58,163 nt of DNA from Kocuria rhizophila (GTDB lineage: Bacteria; Actinomycetota; Actinomycetes; Actinomycetales; Micrococcaceae): contig NZ_RCOM01000007.1 in the NCBI RefSeq assembly GCF_003667225.1, positions 1-58,163 of the forward strand. Direction: 5' to 3'. The position numbers and the translations under genes are program-made. Position 1 is the stretch's first letter; each line of letters begins with the position of its first letter. The notes under the pieces are model-generated. The model worked only from the letters and a program-made list of their open reading frames with translations, had not been told where the DNA came from and did no database searches. This document shows positions 1 through 8,429 of the stretch, in pieces.

Positions 1-91
1 TCTCCCTCGTGTGTCTGCGCCCGGGCCCCCGCCGCCGGACCCGGCAGACGGACGGCATCGCGCGCCCCCGGGCGCAGACACACGAGGGAGA
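1..91. repeat. 25-bp perfect inverted repeat covering an RBS
   Basis: Bases 1-25 are exactly the reverse complement of 67-91, with a 41-nt loop. The right arm contains the purine-rich GAGGGAGA (84-91) that is the evident ribosome-binding site for the ATG at 102, so in mRNA the hairpin would bury the RBS. The left arm begins at the first base of the window, so the repeat may extend further out. It is not followed by a T-run, so it does not look like a plain terminator. A contig-end fold-back artefact cannot be excluded. Confidence 0.75.
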
Positions 92-101
92 GCACCAGAG
101 C

Positions 102-846
102 ATGACCCAGCAGCACGACGCCGCCCGCACCCTCACCCGGCGGACCCTCGCCAAGGGCGCCGCGTGGTCGGTTCCGGTCATTGCGGCGGCGTCGGTTGCG
201 CCGGCGCTTGCCGCGTCCAGCCAGTGCCAGCCCGCGCTCCGGTTCAGCGGGGGCATGTTTTACGACTTCGGCACCATCGATTCCGGCACGGGGAGGACCA
301 ATCAGTACCTGACCCTGGGAGGTCAGACCTACGTGGACAACCTCCCACCCGGAGTAATCGTCACGGACATCAGCTACACCTTCTGGATGGAGAACCAACA
401 GGGGCAGGGCAGTAGCGGCCCGGGGGTGTTCTGGATGGGAAACTCCACCGCTAGCACGCGCAACACATGCTCGAACGGGACCTGCAATGCCTCTTGGTCC
501 CCCCACATCTGGCAGTGGATTCCGGTCACGGGTCACCAACACCGTCAACAACACGACTGTTGAACACCCAAATGCTGGCCCGCTGCCTTCGTGGGATGTC
601 AACATGTTCTGGTCAGCCGCCCAAGACACCGGAAACCGGTACAAGGTCGACTCTCAGACTGGGTGCAGGAATTTTGATTCAGGACCTTCTGGCCGGTTCC
701 GCGTGGATTACACAGGGGTGGTAGCCCTCACCACGGCCGATGTGCGCAACGGCAAGAAGAGAATTCGGTCATTCGCGGAAGTCACGGCCACTTTGAACAC
801 GGGTCAGAAACTCACCAAGTCCTACCCCGTGGTCTATACAGGCTGA
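102..846 (+). pseudogene. Tat-type secreted protein, frameshifted
   Basis: The ATG at 102 follows GAGGGAGA. The N-terminus TRRTLAKGAAW, then a hydrophobic Ala/Val segment and an ALA-A cleavage-like site (about residues 12-38), looks like a twin-arginine export signal. The reading frame stops at 563, but homologous-looking coding sequence continues in the +1 frame from about 515 to the TGA at 846 (VTNTVNNTTVEHPNAG and onward). The change of frame lies near 515-545, just after WSPHIWQW. Joining the two parts would give a protein of about 247 residues, with Cys pairs in both halves. I do not recognise a family. Either the gene is inactivated by a 1-base insertion (or 2-base deletion), or this is a sequencing error. 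Confidence 0.6.
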
Positions 847-872
847 TCTACCCCCCTCCCCACTCCCTCATA

Positions 873-1691
873 ATGGACCCCATGGATTCCCACGCCACCT
901 GGCCCGCGCCCGTCACCGTGAACGACCGGGGGTTCGACGCCGCCGCGCTGCGCCAGCTGAGGAAGGCGCCCTCTCCCGCGAGCGGCGACGAGGCGGGGCG
1001 GCCCCACGCGTCGTCGAGCACGGAGGCCGGGGAGACGGGCGTGGCGGCGGCCGAGTCGGCTGGTTCCCACGAGAGCGCGGTGACGTCTGCCGAGGCGGGC
1101 AGCGGGGCGGCGTCGTCGGACGGCGCGGCGGCGGACGGCCCCGGTGGCAGCGCACCTGCCGCGCGGAAACCGCCCGTGGGCGAGCGGCTGGTGGCGTCCC
1201 TGCTGCTCGTGATCCCGCTGGTGTCCGCGCTCGTGATCGTGCTGAGCGGAATGCGCTTCGCGGACACCCGCAACGGGCTGTGGCTGGGGGTCGTCGCCGT
1301 GGTCCTGGTGGCCGCGGCGCTGGCCTGGGTGGCCGTGCTGCGATGCTCCTTTGCCAAGGCGCAGGGGCACCTGGCCGCGCGGCTGCCCGGCGTGATCGGC
1401 TACGGCGTGGGCATCGTCCGCGAGCTGGACGTGGAGTCGCCCTTCGACGAGAACGGTGTCTCGGACACCGTGACCGCGCACCTCACCGTGCGCGTGAACC
1501 CCACGCAGGGTCCCGCGTTCACCGGCACCCTGGATGCCGTGTACGCCGTGGCGGACGCGGAGAAGCTCGAGGTGGGCTCCCACGGCCCGGTGCGCTACCT
1601 GCGCTCGGACCCGGAGAACACGGTCAGCATCGAAACCCGCCTGCCCGCGGAGAAGGTGCAGCAGATCTACCGTGCCGCCGCGATGAACTGA
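873..1691 (+). CDS. Hypothetical membrane protein with disordered N-terminus
   Basis: A 272-residue protein of no family I recognise. Residues about 30-100 are Ala/Gly/Ser/Glu-rich and probably disordered. Two membrane segments follow (about 105-126 and 134-155). The C-terminal part (about 160-272) is soluble and mixed alpha/beta in character, ending in an amphipathic VQQIYRAAA helix. The start could equally be the in-frame ATG at 882; neither has a strong Shine-Dalgarno sequence. Codon use is typical high-GC third position, which supports this strand over the antisense reading. It is convergent with the small membrane protein at 1891. Confidence 0.65.
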   Translation: MDPMDSHATWPAPVTVNDRGFDAAALRQLRKAPSPASGDEAGRPHASSSTEAGETGVAAAESAGSHESAVTSAEAGSGAASSDGAAADGPGGSAPAARKPPVGERLVASLLLVIPLVSALVIVLSGMRFADTRNGLWLGVVAVVLVAAALAWVAVLRCSFAKAQGHLAARLPGVIGYGVGIVRELDVESPFDENGVSDTVTAHLTVRVNPTQGPAFTGTLDAVYAVADAEKLEVGSHGPVRYLRSDPENTVSIETRLPAEKVQQIYRAAAMN

Positions 1692-1890
1692 CCACCGACC
1701 GTTCTTGCGGGGAGGAGGGCCCCAGGCCCTCGCGCCTCGCCGGAGGAGGACAGACGGCGGACCGGGCCCGCACGCGCCCGCCGTGACGAGCTGGCCCGGG
1801 CGACAACCGGTGATGGCGGGACGGCCACCGGCCCGGATCTGGACTCTGCGAGAGCAGTTCCGGAGTGGGAACGGTCCTGGCCGACGCCGC

Positions 1891-2265
1891 TCAGAACTCG
1901 GCGCGGTCTCTGGCGGGGGCTGCGGAGGGACGGACCGCCGAGGAACCGCCCTGCGCGGACGTCCCCGCCGATGCTGCGGAGCGCCCGGAGACCGAGTGCT
2001 GGGCGCGTGCGGGGGAGACGACGTCGTGCTGGTCGGTCTCCGGCTCCGGGTCCTCGACCACGCGGGTGCCGGTGCGGCGAGCGCGCGCGGGGAGGTCGTC
2101 GATCGCGGTGATGCTCACAGCCATGACGTTGAGGGCGATCCCCAGGATGGTGAGGATCCACGCGAGCACCGCCAGCGAGCCCACGGCGCACAACAGCCCG
2201 ATCACCACCAGGGCCACGGACGTGAGGTAGGCGGGGGTCTTGACACGCTGGAAATCGAACTTCAT
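1891..2265 (-). CDS. Small membrane protein, hypothetical
   Basis: A 124-residue protein. Two hydrophobic segments (about residues 13-30 and 31-53) form a hairpin, followed by a charged, Ser/Ala-rich, probably cytoplasmic tail from about residue 60. No catalytic motif or recognised family. The ATG at 2265 begins MKFDFQRVKTP; GGAT just before it is only a weak RBS. The roughly 200 bases between this gene and the convergent gene ending at 1691 show no clear terminator. Confidence 0.55.
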   Translation of the reverse strand: MKFDFQRVKTPAYLTSVALVVIGLLCAVGSLAVLAWILTILGIALNVMAVSITAIDDLPARARRTGTRVVEDPEPETDQHDVVSPARAQHSVSGRSAASAGTSAQGGSSAVRPSAAPARDRAEF

Positions 2266-2368
2266 GGATCCATTTCACCACGTTTCCCTGACCGCCCCGC
2301 CCGGTCGTGGGACAGCTGGGGGAACTTCACCCACAACTTAACTGCTTGTCAGACCCGGCCACCGCGCA

Positions 2369-2392
2369 GTTGACTGGGAGGTAGTTGTCAAC
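2369..2392. promoter_or_regulatory. Operator-like inverted repeat before aldo/keto reductase
   Basis: GTTGAC at 2369-2374 and GTCAAC at 2387-2392 form a 6-bp inverted repeat with a 12-bp spacer. It sits directly upstream of the GAAAGGA RBS (2393-2399) of the reductase at 2410. Position and symmetry suit a repressor site, but the arms are short and chance is possible. Confidence 0.3.
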
Positions 2393-2409
2393 GAAAGGAT
2401 TCAGTAACG

Positions 2410-3240
2410 ATGTCCAAGAACCAGACCCTCCAGCTTAATGACGGAAACACCATCCCGCAGTTCGGCTTCGGCGTGTGGCAGGTGGACGCGGACGTGGCGG
2501 AGGACGTGGTGAGCCAGGCCCTTAAGATCGGCTACCGCCACATCGACACCGCCAAGATCTACGGCAACGAGGAGGGCGTGGGCCGCGCGATCGCCAGCAG
2601 CGGCATTCCGCGCGAGGAGCTCTTCGTGACCACCAAGCTGTGGAACGACGACCAGGGCTACGAGTCCACCCTCGAGGCCATGGACAAGTCCCTGGAGCGC
2701 CTTGGCCTGGACTACGTGGACCTCTACCTCATCCACTGGTCCCAGCCGGAGAAGGGCAAGTACCTGGAGACCTGGAAGGCCTTCCAGGAGATCAAGGCCT
2801 CCGGCAAGGCCCGGTCCATCGGTGTCTCGAACTTCACGGAGAAGGCGTTGCAGGACGTGCTGGACACCGGGGTGGCCCCCGCCGCGCACCAGATCGAGCT
2901 GCACCCCTACTTCAACCAGCAGGCCCTGCGCGAGCTGGGTGCCCAGCACGGCATCGTCACCGAGGCGTGGTCCCCGCTGGGCCAGGGCAAGGCGGACCTC
3001 CAGGACGAGACCATCGGGAAGATCGCCGAGGCGCACGGCGCCACCCCCGCCCAGGTGGTCATCGCGTGGCACCTGGCCATCGGCAACGTGGTGTTCCCCA
3101 AGTCCGTGACCCCTGAGCGCATCCAGGAGAACTGGGACGCACAGAAGCTCACGCTCACCCCGGAGGAGATCGAGCAGATCAACGGCCTGACCCGTGACAA
3201 CGGCCGCATCGGCCCGGATCCCGCGGACTTCAACGACTGA
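2410..3240 (+). CDS. Aldo/keto reductase
   Basis: A 276-residue NADPH-dependent carbonyl reductase of the AKR superfamily, closest in style to the 2,5-diketo-D-gluconate reductase group. The catalytic tetrad is visible: Asp46 and Tyr51 (HIDTAKIYGNE), Lys76 (TTKLW) and His109 (LIHW). The C-terminal cofactor region has the PKSVTPERI pattern that binds the NADP phosphate. Length is normal for the family. The start is set by GAAAGGA 10 bases upstream. It is monocistronic: a strong hairpin follows at 3267. The physiological substrate cannot be told from sequence; detoxification of aldehydes is a common role. Confidence 0.93.
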   Translation: MSKNQTLQLNDGNTIPQFGFGVWQVDADVAEDVVSQALKIGYRHIDTAKIYGNEEGVGRAIASSGIPREELFVTTKLWNDDQGYESTLEAMDKSLERLGLDYVDLYLIHWSQPEKGKYLETWKAFQEIKASGKARSIGVSNFTEKALQDVLDTGVAPAAHQIELHPYFNQQALRELGAQHGIVTEAWSPLGQGKADLQDETIGKIAEAHGATPAQVVIAWHLAIGNVVFPKSVTPERIQENWDAQKLTLTPEEIEQINGLTRDNGRIGPDPADFND

Positions 3241-3266
3241 CTCCGCACGGTTCGCGACTGCCGTGT

Positions 3267-3314
3267 GACGAAGCCCCCGGGTGTCCTGCCTCACAGGAAC
3301 CCGGGGGCTTCGTC
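3267..3314 (+). terminator. Rho-independent-type terminator
   Basis: A 16-bp perfect stem (3267-3282 with 3299-3314) follows the aldo/keto reductase stop. The 16-nt loop contains a further TCCTG/CAGGA pairing. The T-run is poor, as is usual in high-GC actinobacteria. Confidence 0.75.
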
Positions 3315-3365
3315 CTGTGCGTCGGAAAGCAGTTCCCCGGGCATCCGGGTGCATCATGGTGACCC

Positions 3366-4877
3366 ATGAGTCACAGCACACCAGGCAGCGGCCTCACCGG
3401 CAACGCGCCGAACGATCCGAACCCGACCATCGACCCGCACAACCCCGCGGGCAGAAGAACCTTCTTCGGTCAGCCCGGCATGCTGGCCAACCTCTTCTCC
3501 GTGGAGATGTGGGAGCGCTTCTCCTTCTACGGCATGCAGGCCCTCGTCCTGTTCTACATGTACTACCCGGCGGCGGAGGGTGGTCTCGGCCTCGACCAGG
3601 GTGTGGCGACAGGCATCGTGGGCGCCTACGGCGGCACCGTGTACCTGTGCTCCATCCTGGGCGGCTGGGTGGCCGACCGTCTGATCGGCTCCGAGCGCAC
3701 CATGCTCGCCTCGGCGGTGCTGATCATGGTCGGCCACATCGCCCTGGCACTGATCCCCAGCGTGCCCGGTCTGGCCATCGGCCTGCTGTGCGTGGCCGTG
3801 GGTTCCGGTGGTCTGAAGACCACGTGCGTGAACCTGGTGGGCACGCTCTACGAGCGCGACGACCCGCGCCGTGACGCCGGCTTCTCCATCTACTACATGG
3901 GCGTCAACATCGGCGCCCTGTTCGGGCCGCTGCTCACGAGCTTCGCGTGGGGCACCTGGGGCTTCCACGCCGGCTTCGGCATCGCCGCCTTCTTCATGGC
4001 GCTCGGCCTGGTGCAGTACTTCCTCACCCGCAAGGGCCTGCCGGACTCCGTGCACACGGTGGCCAACCCCCTGCCCCGCTCGCAGTACGGCAAGTGGATC
4101 GGGATCGCCCTGGGCTTCGTGGTCGTGGTCCTGGTGCTGCTCTTCACCGGGATCCTCAACCCCGGCAACCTGTCCGGCGCCGTGGTCCTCATCTCTCTCG
4201 TGGCGGCCATCGCCCTGTTCGCCATCATGCTGAAGGACAAGGGGCTCTCCCCCGAGGAGCACTCCCGGGTGGTCGCCTTCATCCCCCTGTTCATTGCCAC
4301 AGCGGCATTCTTCGCCCTGTTCCAGCAGCAGTTCACCGTGCTGGCCGTCTACGCGGACACCCGCCTGGACCTGAGCCTCTTCGGCCTGGAGTTCAAGCCG
4401 TCCGCGGTCCAGTCCATCAACCCCGTGTTCATCATCCTGTTCGGCATGGTGTTCGCGGGCGTGTGGACCAAGCTCGGAACGCGCCAGCCCAGCACCCCGG
4501 TGAAGTTCGGCATCGCCCTGCTGCTGATCGGTGCGGCGTTCCTGCTCTTCATCACCCAGGCGGACACCGCGTCCGTGTTCGTGGGCTGGATCGTGCTGAT
4601 CCTCCTCGTTGCCACCCTGGGCGAGCTCTTCCTCTCCCCGGTGGGGCTGTCCCTGGCCACCAAGCTGGCACCGCGGAGGTTCCCGGTGCAGATGGTTGCC
4701 CTGTACAACCTCTCGGTGGCGCTGGGCACTGCACTGTCCGGCTCGCTGGCCGAGTTCTACAGCCGCGAGAACGAGGTCGCCTACTTCGGCACCATGGGCG
4801 CGGTCACCATCGTCCTCGGTGTGGTCATGCTGCTGGCCGCCAAGCCCATCCTCAGGATGATGCGCGGCATCCGCTGA
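3366..4877 (+). CDS. POT/PTR-family peptide:proton symporter
   Basis: A 503-residue proton-coupled oligopeptide transporter with about 14 hydrophobic segments. The POT signature ExxERF is present as EMWERFSFYGM (about residues 38-48), as is the PTR2 signature in FSIYYMGVNIGALFGPLL. Members import di- and tripeptides across the cytoplasmic membrane. The first 30 residues are a soluble Pro/Asn-rich tail. The ATG at 3366 has no strong RBS. The gene stands alone between two hairpin terminators. It is followed by an amino-acid permease, which hints at a local nitrogen-uptake theme, although the two are separately transcribed. Confidence 0.93.
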   Translation: MSHSTPGSGLTGNAPNDPNPTIDPHNPAGRRTFFGQPGMLANLFSVEMWERFSFYGMQALVLFYMYYPAAEGGLGLDQGVATGIVGAYGGTVYLCSILGGWVADRLIGSERTMLASAVLIMVGHIALALIPSVPGLAIGLLCVAVGSGGLKTTCVNLVGTLYERDDPRRDAGFSIYYMGVNIGALFGPLLTSFAWGTWGFHAGFGIAAFFMALGLVQYFLTRKGLPDSVHTVANPLPRSQYGKWIGIALGFVVVVLVLLFTGILNPGNLSGAVVLISLVAAIALFAIMLKDKGLSPEEHSRVVAFIPLFIATAAFFALFQQQFTVLAVYADTRLDLSLFGLEFKPSAVQSINPVFIILFGMVFAGVWTKLGTRQPSTPVKFGIALLLIGAAFLLFITQADTASVFVGWIVLILLVATLGELFLSPVGLSLATKLAPRRFPVQMVALYNLSVALGTALSGSLAEFYSRENEVAYFGTMGAVTIVLGVVMLLAAKPILRMMRGIR

Positions 4878-4893
4878 TCCAGCTCGTCGCGTG

Positions 4894-4933
4894 AGAGCGC
4901 GTCCCGCCCCACCCAGGGCGCGGGGCGCGCTCT
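4894..4933 (+). terminator. Terminator after POT transporter
   Basis: A 13-bp stem with one G-U wobble (4895-4907 with 4920-4932), extended by an A-T pair at 4894/4933 and followed by TTTCC. It lies 17 bases after the transporter stop codon. Confidence 0.7.
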
Positions 4934-5074
4934 TTCCACTCCTGCCGCAGTGCCCCCTGCGGCGCGCAGCATCCCTTAGGGTTACCTGTACGCAATGAGC
5001 CGCGGATCACAGGTCGAACCCCCGAGCGGGTGAACCGTGCGCGGCCGCACTCTGGTCGATCCGCGGAGGACAAC

Positions 5075-6574
5075 ATGAGCAGTTCAGCTACGCCGAACGG
5101 CGCCGCACCGGCGTCGTCGGCCACGGGCCGTGACACGGCCGCAGCCGGGGGCACGGACCCCTCGGGAGAGAACCACGAACTCAAGCGGGTGATGGGCCCA
5201 GGCCTGCTCCTGCTGTTCATCGTGGGCGACATCCTGGGCACCGGCGTCTACGCCCTGACCGGCAACATCGCCGGTGAGATCGGCGGCGCCGCGTGGGCCC
5301 CCATCCTCGTGGCGTTCGTGGTGGCCACCATCACCGCGTTCTCGTACCTGGAACTCGTGACCAAGTACCCGGGCGCCTCCGGTGCGGCGCTCTACACGCA
5401 CAAGGCCTTCGGCATCCACTTCCTCACCTTCCTGGTGACCTTCGCGGTGCTGTGCTCCGGACTGACCTCGGCCGCCACCGCGTCGAGCACCGTGGCGGCG
5501 AACTTCGCCAAGGGCTTCCACCTGGACCTGAGCCCGTTCGGCATCACCCTCGTGGCCGTGGGCTTCATGGCCCTGCTCGCACTCGTCAACCTGCGCGGCG
5601 TCTCCGAGTCCGTGAAGCTCAACGTGGTGCTCACCGTCATCGAGCTCACCGGCCTGCTGATCGTGATCCTCGTGGGCTTCTGGGCGGCGTTCCAGGGCAA
5701 CGCGGACTTCAGCCGCACCATGATCTTCGAGACCGCCGAGGACAAGAACATGTTCCTGGTGCTCTCCTCGGTGACGTCCCTGGCGTTCTTCTCCTTCGTG
5801 GGCTTCGAGGACTCCGTCAACATGGTCGAGGAGACCAAGGATCCCACCCGCAACTTCCCGCGGGTCATGCTGTTCGGGCTGTGCATCACGGGCGTCATCT
5901 ATGTGGTGGTGTCCCTGTTCACCGTGGCGATCGTTCCCATCGGTCAGCTCAGCGAGTCCACCACCCCGCTGCTGGACGTGGTCAAGATCGGTGCGCCCAA
6001 CATCCCGATCGACACCATCTACCCGTTCCTCACCATCTTCGCGGTGGCGAACACCGCGCTGATCAACATGCTCATGGCCTCGCGCCTGCTCTACGGCATG
6101 GCCAAGCAGGGTGTCATCCCCGGGTTCCTGTCCAAGGTCCTCCCCGGGCGCCGCACGCCCTGGACGGCCATCCTCTTCACCACCGCGCTGGGCATGCTGC
6201 TGATCGTGATCGTGAACAACATCATGGGCAAGAGCACCGCGTCCGCGCTCGGTGGCACCACGGCCCTGCTCCTGCTGGGCGTGTTCACCGTGGTCAACGT
6301 GGCCGCCATCATCCTGCGCCGCGACCGCTCCCAGGAGGGCCACGACTACTTCCACGCGCCGCGCGTGCTCCCCTACCTGGGTGCCGTCACGTGCGCGTTC
6401 CTGCTGGGCCCGTGGGCGCAGGACACCATCGAGTACCAGATCGCCCTGGTGCTGATCGCCCTCGGCGTGGTGCTGTGGCTCGTGAACTTCCTCTACGCCC
6501 GCCTGTTCACGGGGCGCCGCACGCGCTTCCAGCACCCCGAGGACATCGCCCACCTCGAGGACGTGGACCGCTGA
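5075..6574 (+). CDS. APC-family amino acid permease
   Basis: A 499-residue amino acid-polyamine-organocation transporter with about 12 membrane segments. The first helix carries the substrate-binding GDILGTGVYAL glycine motif, and the YPGASGAALY segment is typical of the family. I chose the ATG at 5075 because GGAGGA (5063-5068) lies 6 bases upstream; an in-frame ATG at 5030 would add 15 unconserved residues. Residues 1-30 are a soluble Ala/Thr-rich tail. The universal stress gene follows 49 bases later on the same strand and may be co-transcribed. Substrate unknown. Confidence 0.92.
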   Translation: MSSSATPNGAAPASSATGRDTAAAGGTDPSGENHELKRVMGPGLLLLFIVGDILGTGVYALTGNIAGEIGGAAWAPILVAFVVATITAFSYLELVTKYPGASGAALYTHKAFGIHFLTFLVTFAVLCSGLTSAATASSTVAANFAKGFHLDLSPFGITLVAVGFMALLALVNLRGVSESVKLNVVLTVIELTGLLIVILVGFWAAFQGNADFSRTMIFETAEDKNMFLVLSSVTSLAFFSFVGFEDSVNMVEETKDPTRNFPRVMLFGLCITGVIYVVVSLFTVAIVPIGQLSESTTPLLDVVKIGAPNIPIDTIYPFLTIFAVANTALINMLMASRLLYGMAKQGVIPGFLSKVLPGRRTPWTAILFTTALGMLLIVIVNNIMGKSTASALGGTTALLLLGVFTVVNVAAIILRRDRSQEGHDYFHAPRVLPYLGAVTCAFLLGPWAQDTIEYQIALVLIALGVVLWLVNFLYARLFTGRRTRFQHPEDIAHLEDVDR

Positions 6575-6623
6575 GGTCCCCGGCCCACCCCAGAACCCAC
6601 CACGTCACGGACCAGGAGACCCC

Positions 6624-7034
6624 ATGAACATCGTTGTCGGATACCTGCCCACCCCCGCCGGGCGCGCCGCGCTGCGTGCCGCCATCGACGAGGCCAAGCT
6701 GCGTGCCGCGGACCTCATGGTGGTCCAGGGCCACCACACCAAGCGGTGGGGCCGCCACACTGGTCCGGAGGAGACCGAGACCGCAGTGAGGGAGGACCGC
6801 GCCGCGCTGGACGCGAGCGGCGTCGCCTACGAGCTGATCCCCATGGCGGACGACGCCGACCCGGCGGACGTCATCCTCGACGTCACCGACCGCACGCACA
6901 CCACGCTGCTGGTGATCGGCACCCGCCGGCGCACGCCGGTGGGCAAGCTCATCATGGCGCCCACCACCCAGCGTCTGCTGCTCGAGGCCGGGTGCCCCGT
7001 GCTGTGCGTGAAGGCCGAGTACACGCAGGACTGA
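6624..7034 (+). CDS. Universal stress protein (UspA family)
   Basis: A 136-residue single Usp domain. It begins with the beta-strand MNIVVGYLPTPAGRAAL and ends with the family's VIGTRR...GCPVLCVKAE block. The ATP-binding pattern G-2x-G-9x-G-S/T is degenerate here (GTRRRTPVGK, with TTQRLL where the terminal G-S/T is expected), so nucleotide binding is uncertain. AGGAG lies 7 bases before the ATG. The gene follows the APC permease closely, an arrangement seen in actinobacteria where Usp proteins accompany transporters. Confidence 0.88.
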   Translation: MNIVVGYLPTPAGRAALRAAIDEAKLRAADLMVVQGHHTKRWGRHTGPEETETAVREDRAALDASGVAYELIPMADDADPADVILDVTDRTHTTLLVIGTRRRTPVGKLIMAPTTQRLLLEAGCPVLCVKAEYTQD

Positions 7035-7170
7035 CACGCCGCTGGACTCCCCCGGGAAATACCCCGGGACGTCCACGGCGGCGCTGAGGGCCGTGCGACG
7101 GGTGCACGCCGCGAGTTCTTCCCGAGACCGGGGCTGCGGGCACATCTCAGACTCCGCGCGCAGGACCGCA

Positions 7171-7218
7171 CGACGACGGCGGGCCGAACCTTCCAGAGGT
7201 TCGGCCCGCCGTTCGTCG
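7171..7218. terminator. Bidirectional terminator hairpin
   Basis: A 20-bp stem (7171-7190 with 7198-7218, one bulged T) with a 7-nt loop, lying between the rightward universal stress gene and the leftward PAP2 gene, which converge here. Confidence 0.7.
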
Positions 7219-7311
7219 TGGGCGCGCGCACACCATGTCCTGACGCGTCCGCCAATGCTCAGCGCGGGTCCACCCGCCACCGGCAGTGGGCGCGCGAGGG
7301 GGGCGCAGGGA

Positions 7312-8157
7312 TCAAGCCGCTCGGTCCGAGCGCCGCGGATCGTGGGTGTCGGAGGATCCCGTGACGCGGCGGGCCGTGGAGCCGTGCGCCTCGGTGGGAA
7401 CCGCCGCCCGGGTCGCGGCACGGCGCGAGTCTGGTGCCTCGAGGGACACGCCCACCTGCTGCCACGAGAAGCCGTACGCCAGGGCGGGGACCACCTTGTT
7501 GGCCACGGCGGTTCCCACCATCACCCCGGCCCAGGCCACCGGCAGGGCGGCCAGGACGTCGAGGGGGTAGTGGGCCCCCGAGTACACGCGGGCGGCACCG
7601 ACCACGGCCACTCCGAGGGTGCCCCACAGCAGCACGTTGCGCCGGGTCCGCCGGCGCGCGGCCACGAAACCGAGGGCGAGGACGATGGCGACCAGGGCAC
7701 CCGTGTGGGACGAGGGGAAGGATGTGGATCCCGCAACCACTTCCAGTGGATCGCCGGACACCGCCGGCCGGGGACGTTCCACGAGCACTTTCACGAGCCC
7801 CACCGCGCCCCAGCCCGCGAGCGCGGTGATGGCGAACCCCGTGGCGTCGAGGGGGCGGCGTCGGATCACGGCCAGCCAGCCGATGACGGCCGCGATGATG
7901 AGAACCACCCCGCCGTTGGACAGCGTGAACTGCACCAGGGTGGCGATGCCGTCCAGAAGGACGTTGCGATGCTGGGAGAGCCCCTCGAGCAACGCGGTCT
8001 CCCCGTCGGTCACCTGCGGTGAGAGCACCAGCAGACGACCGATTGTCGCTGTCAGCAGCACCACGACCAGAGGAACGGCCACGCGGTGACGCAACTGCGG
8101 CAAGTGCCACGGGGACCCGCCCGGCGAGGGGGAAGTGTACTGCGCCGGATTGGTCAT
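7312..8157 (-). CDS. PAP2-family membrane phosphatase
   Basis: About 281 residues; integral membrane type-2 phosphatidic acid phosphatase-like enzyme. The three family motifs are present in order: KVLVERPRP (K-x6-R-P), PSSHTG (P-S-G/S-H) and the RVYSGAHYPLDV block (S/A-R-x5-H-x3-D). Such enzymes hydrolyse lipid phosphates such as phosphatidic acid or undecaprenyl pyrophosphate on the outer face of the membrane. About five or six hydrophobic segments surround the motifs. I chose the ATG at 8157 (MTNPAQYTS); the open frame extends upstream to 8241 but that part is Arg/Thr-rich and unlike the family. The last ~50 residues are a charged cytoplasmic-type tail. Confidence 0.88.
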   Translation of the reverse strand: MTNPAQYTSPSPGGSPWHLPQLRHRVAVPLVVVLLTATIGRLLVLSPQVTDGETALLEGLSQHRNVLLDGIATLVQFTLSNGGVVLIIAAVIGWLAVIRRRPLDATGFAITALAGWGAVGLVKVLVERPRPAVSGDPLEVVAGSTSFPSSHTGALVAIVLALGFVAARRRTRRNVLLWGTLGVAVVGAARVYSGAHYPLDVLAALPVAWAGVMVGTAVANKVVPALAYGFSWQQVGVSLEAPDSRRAATRAAVPTEAHGSTARRVTGSSDTHDPRRSDRAA

Positions 8158-8233
8158 ACAGCAATGGTGACACGAGACACCGTGTGAATCCTGGTGTCGG
8201 CGTGTCGTGCTCCGCGTGGCGCCAGCAGACGCT

Positions 8234-8249
8234 CGTTTCACGTGAAACA
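8234..8249. other. parS: parS centromere site (distal, left)
   Basis: GTTTCACGTGAAAC at 8235-8248 matches the near-universal ParB binding palindrome TGTTTCACGTGAAACA except for C at the first base. It lies in the divergent intergenic region between the PAP2 and ROK genes, about 27 kb from dnaA and well separated from the other five sites. Confidence 0.92.
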
Positions 8250-8367
8250 GCTTGTGAAAAGGCTACCCATAAGCATTGCATGTCTTGTACGCCATATTAG
8301 ACGCCCGCTCCCGCGGGCCCCTTCCCGGCACCGGAGGACTTCCGCCCCACTTTCGCCCGGACTTCGT

Positions 8368-8382
8368 GTTCGTTGCCCGAAC
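8368..8382. promoter_or_regulatory. Possible autoregulatory operator of the ROK gene
   Basis: GTTCG-TTGCC-CGAAC is a perfect 5-bp inverted repeat, followed by TACACT (8389-8394), a -10-like hexamer, 36 bases before the ROK start. ROK regulators often bind inverted repeats near their own promoter. Short arms make this tentative. Confidence 0.3.
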
Positions 8383-8429
8383 GTTGACTACACTCAGGCC
8401 ACCACGAGCATTCGAGAAGGGAAGAGACG

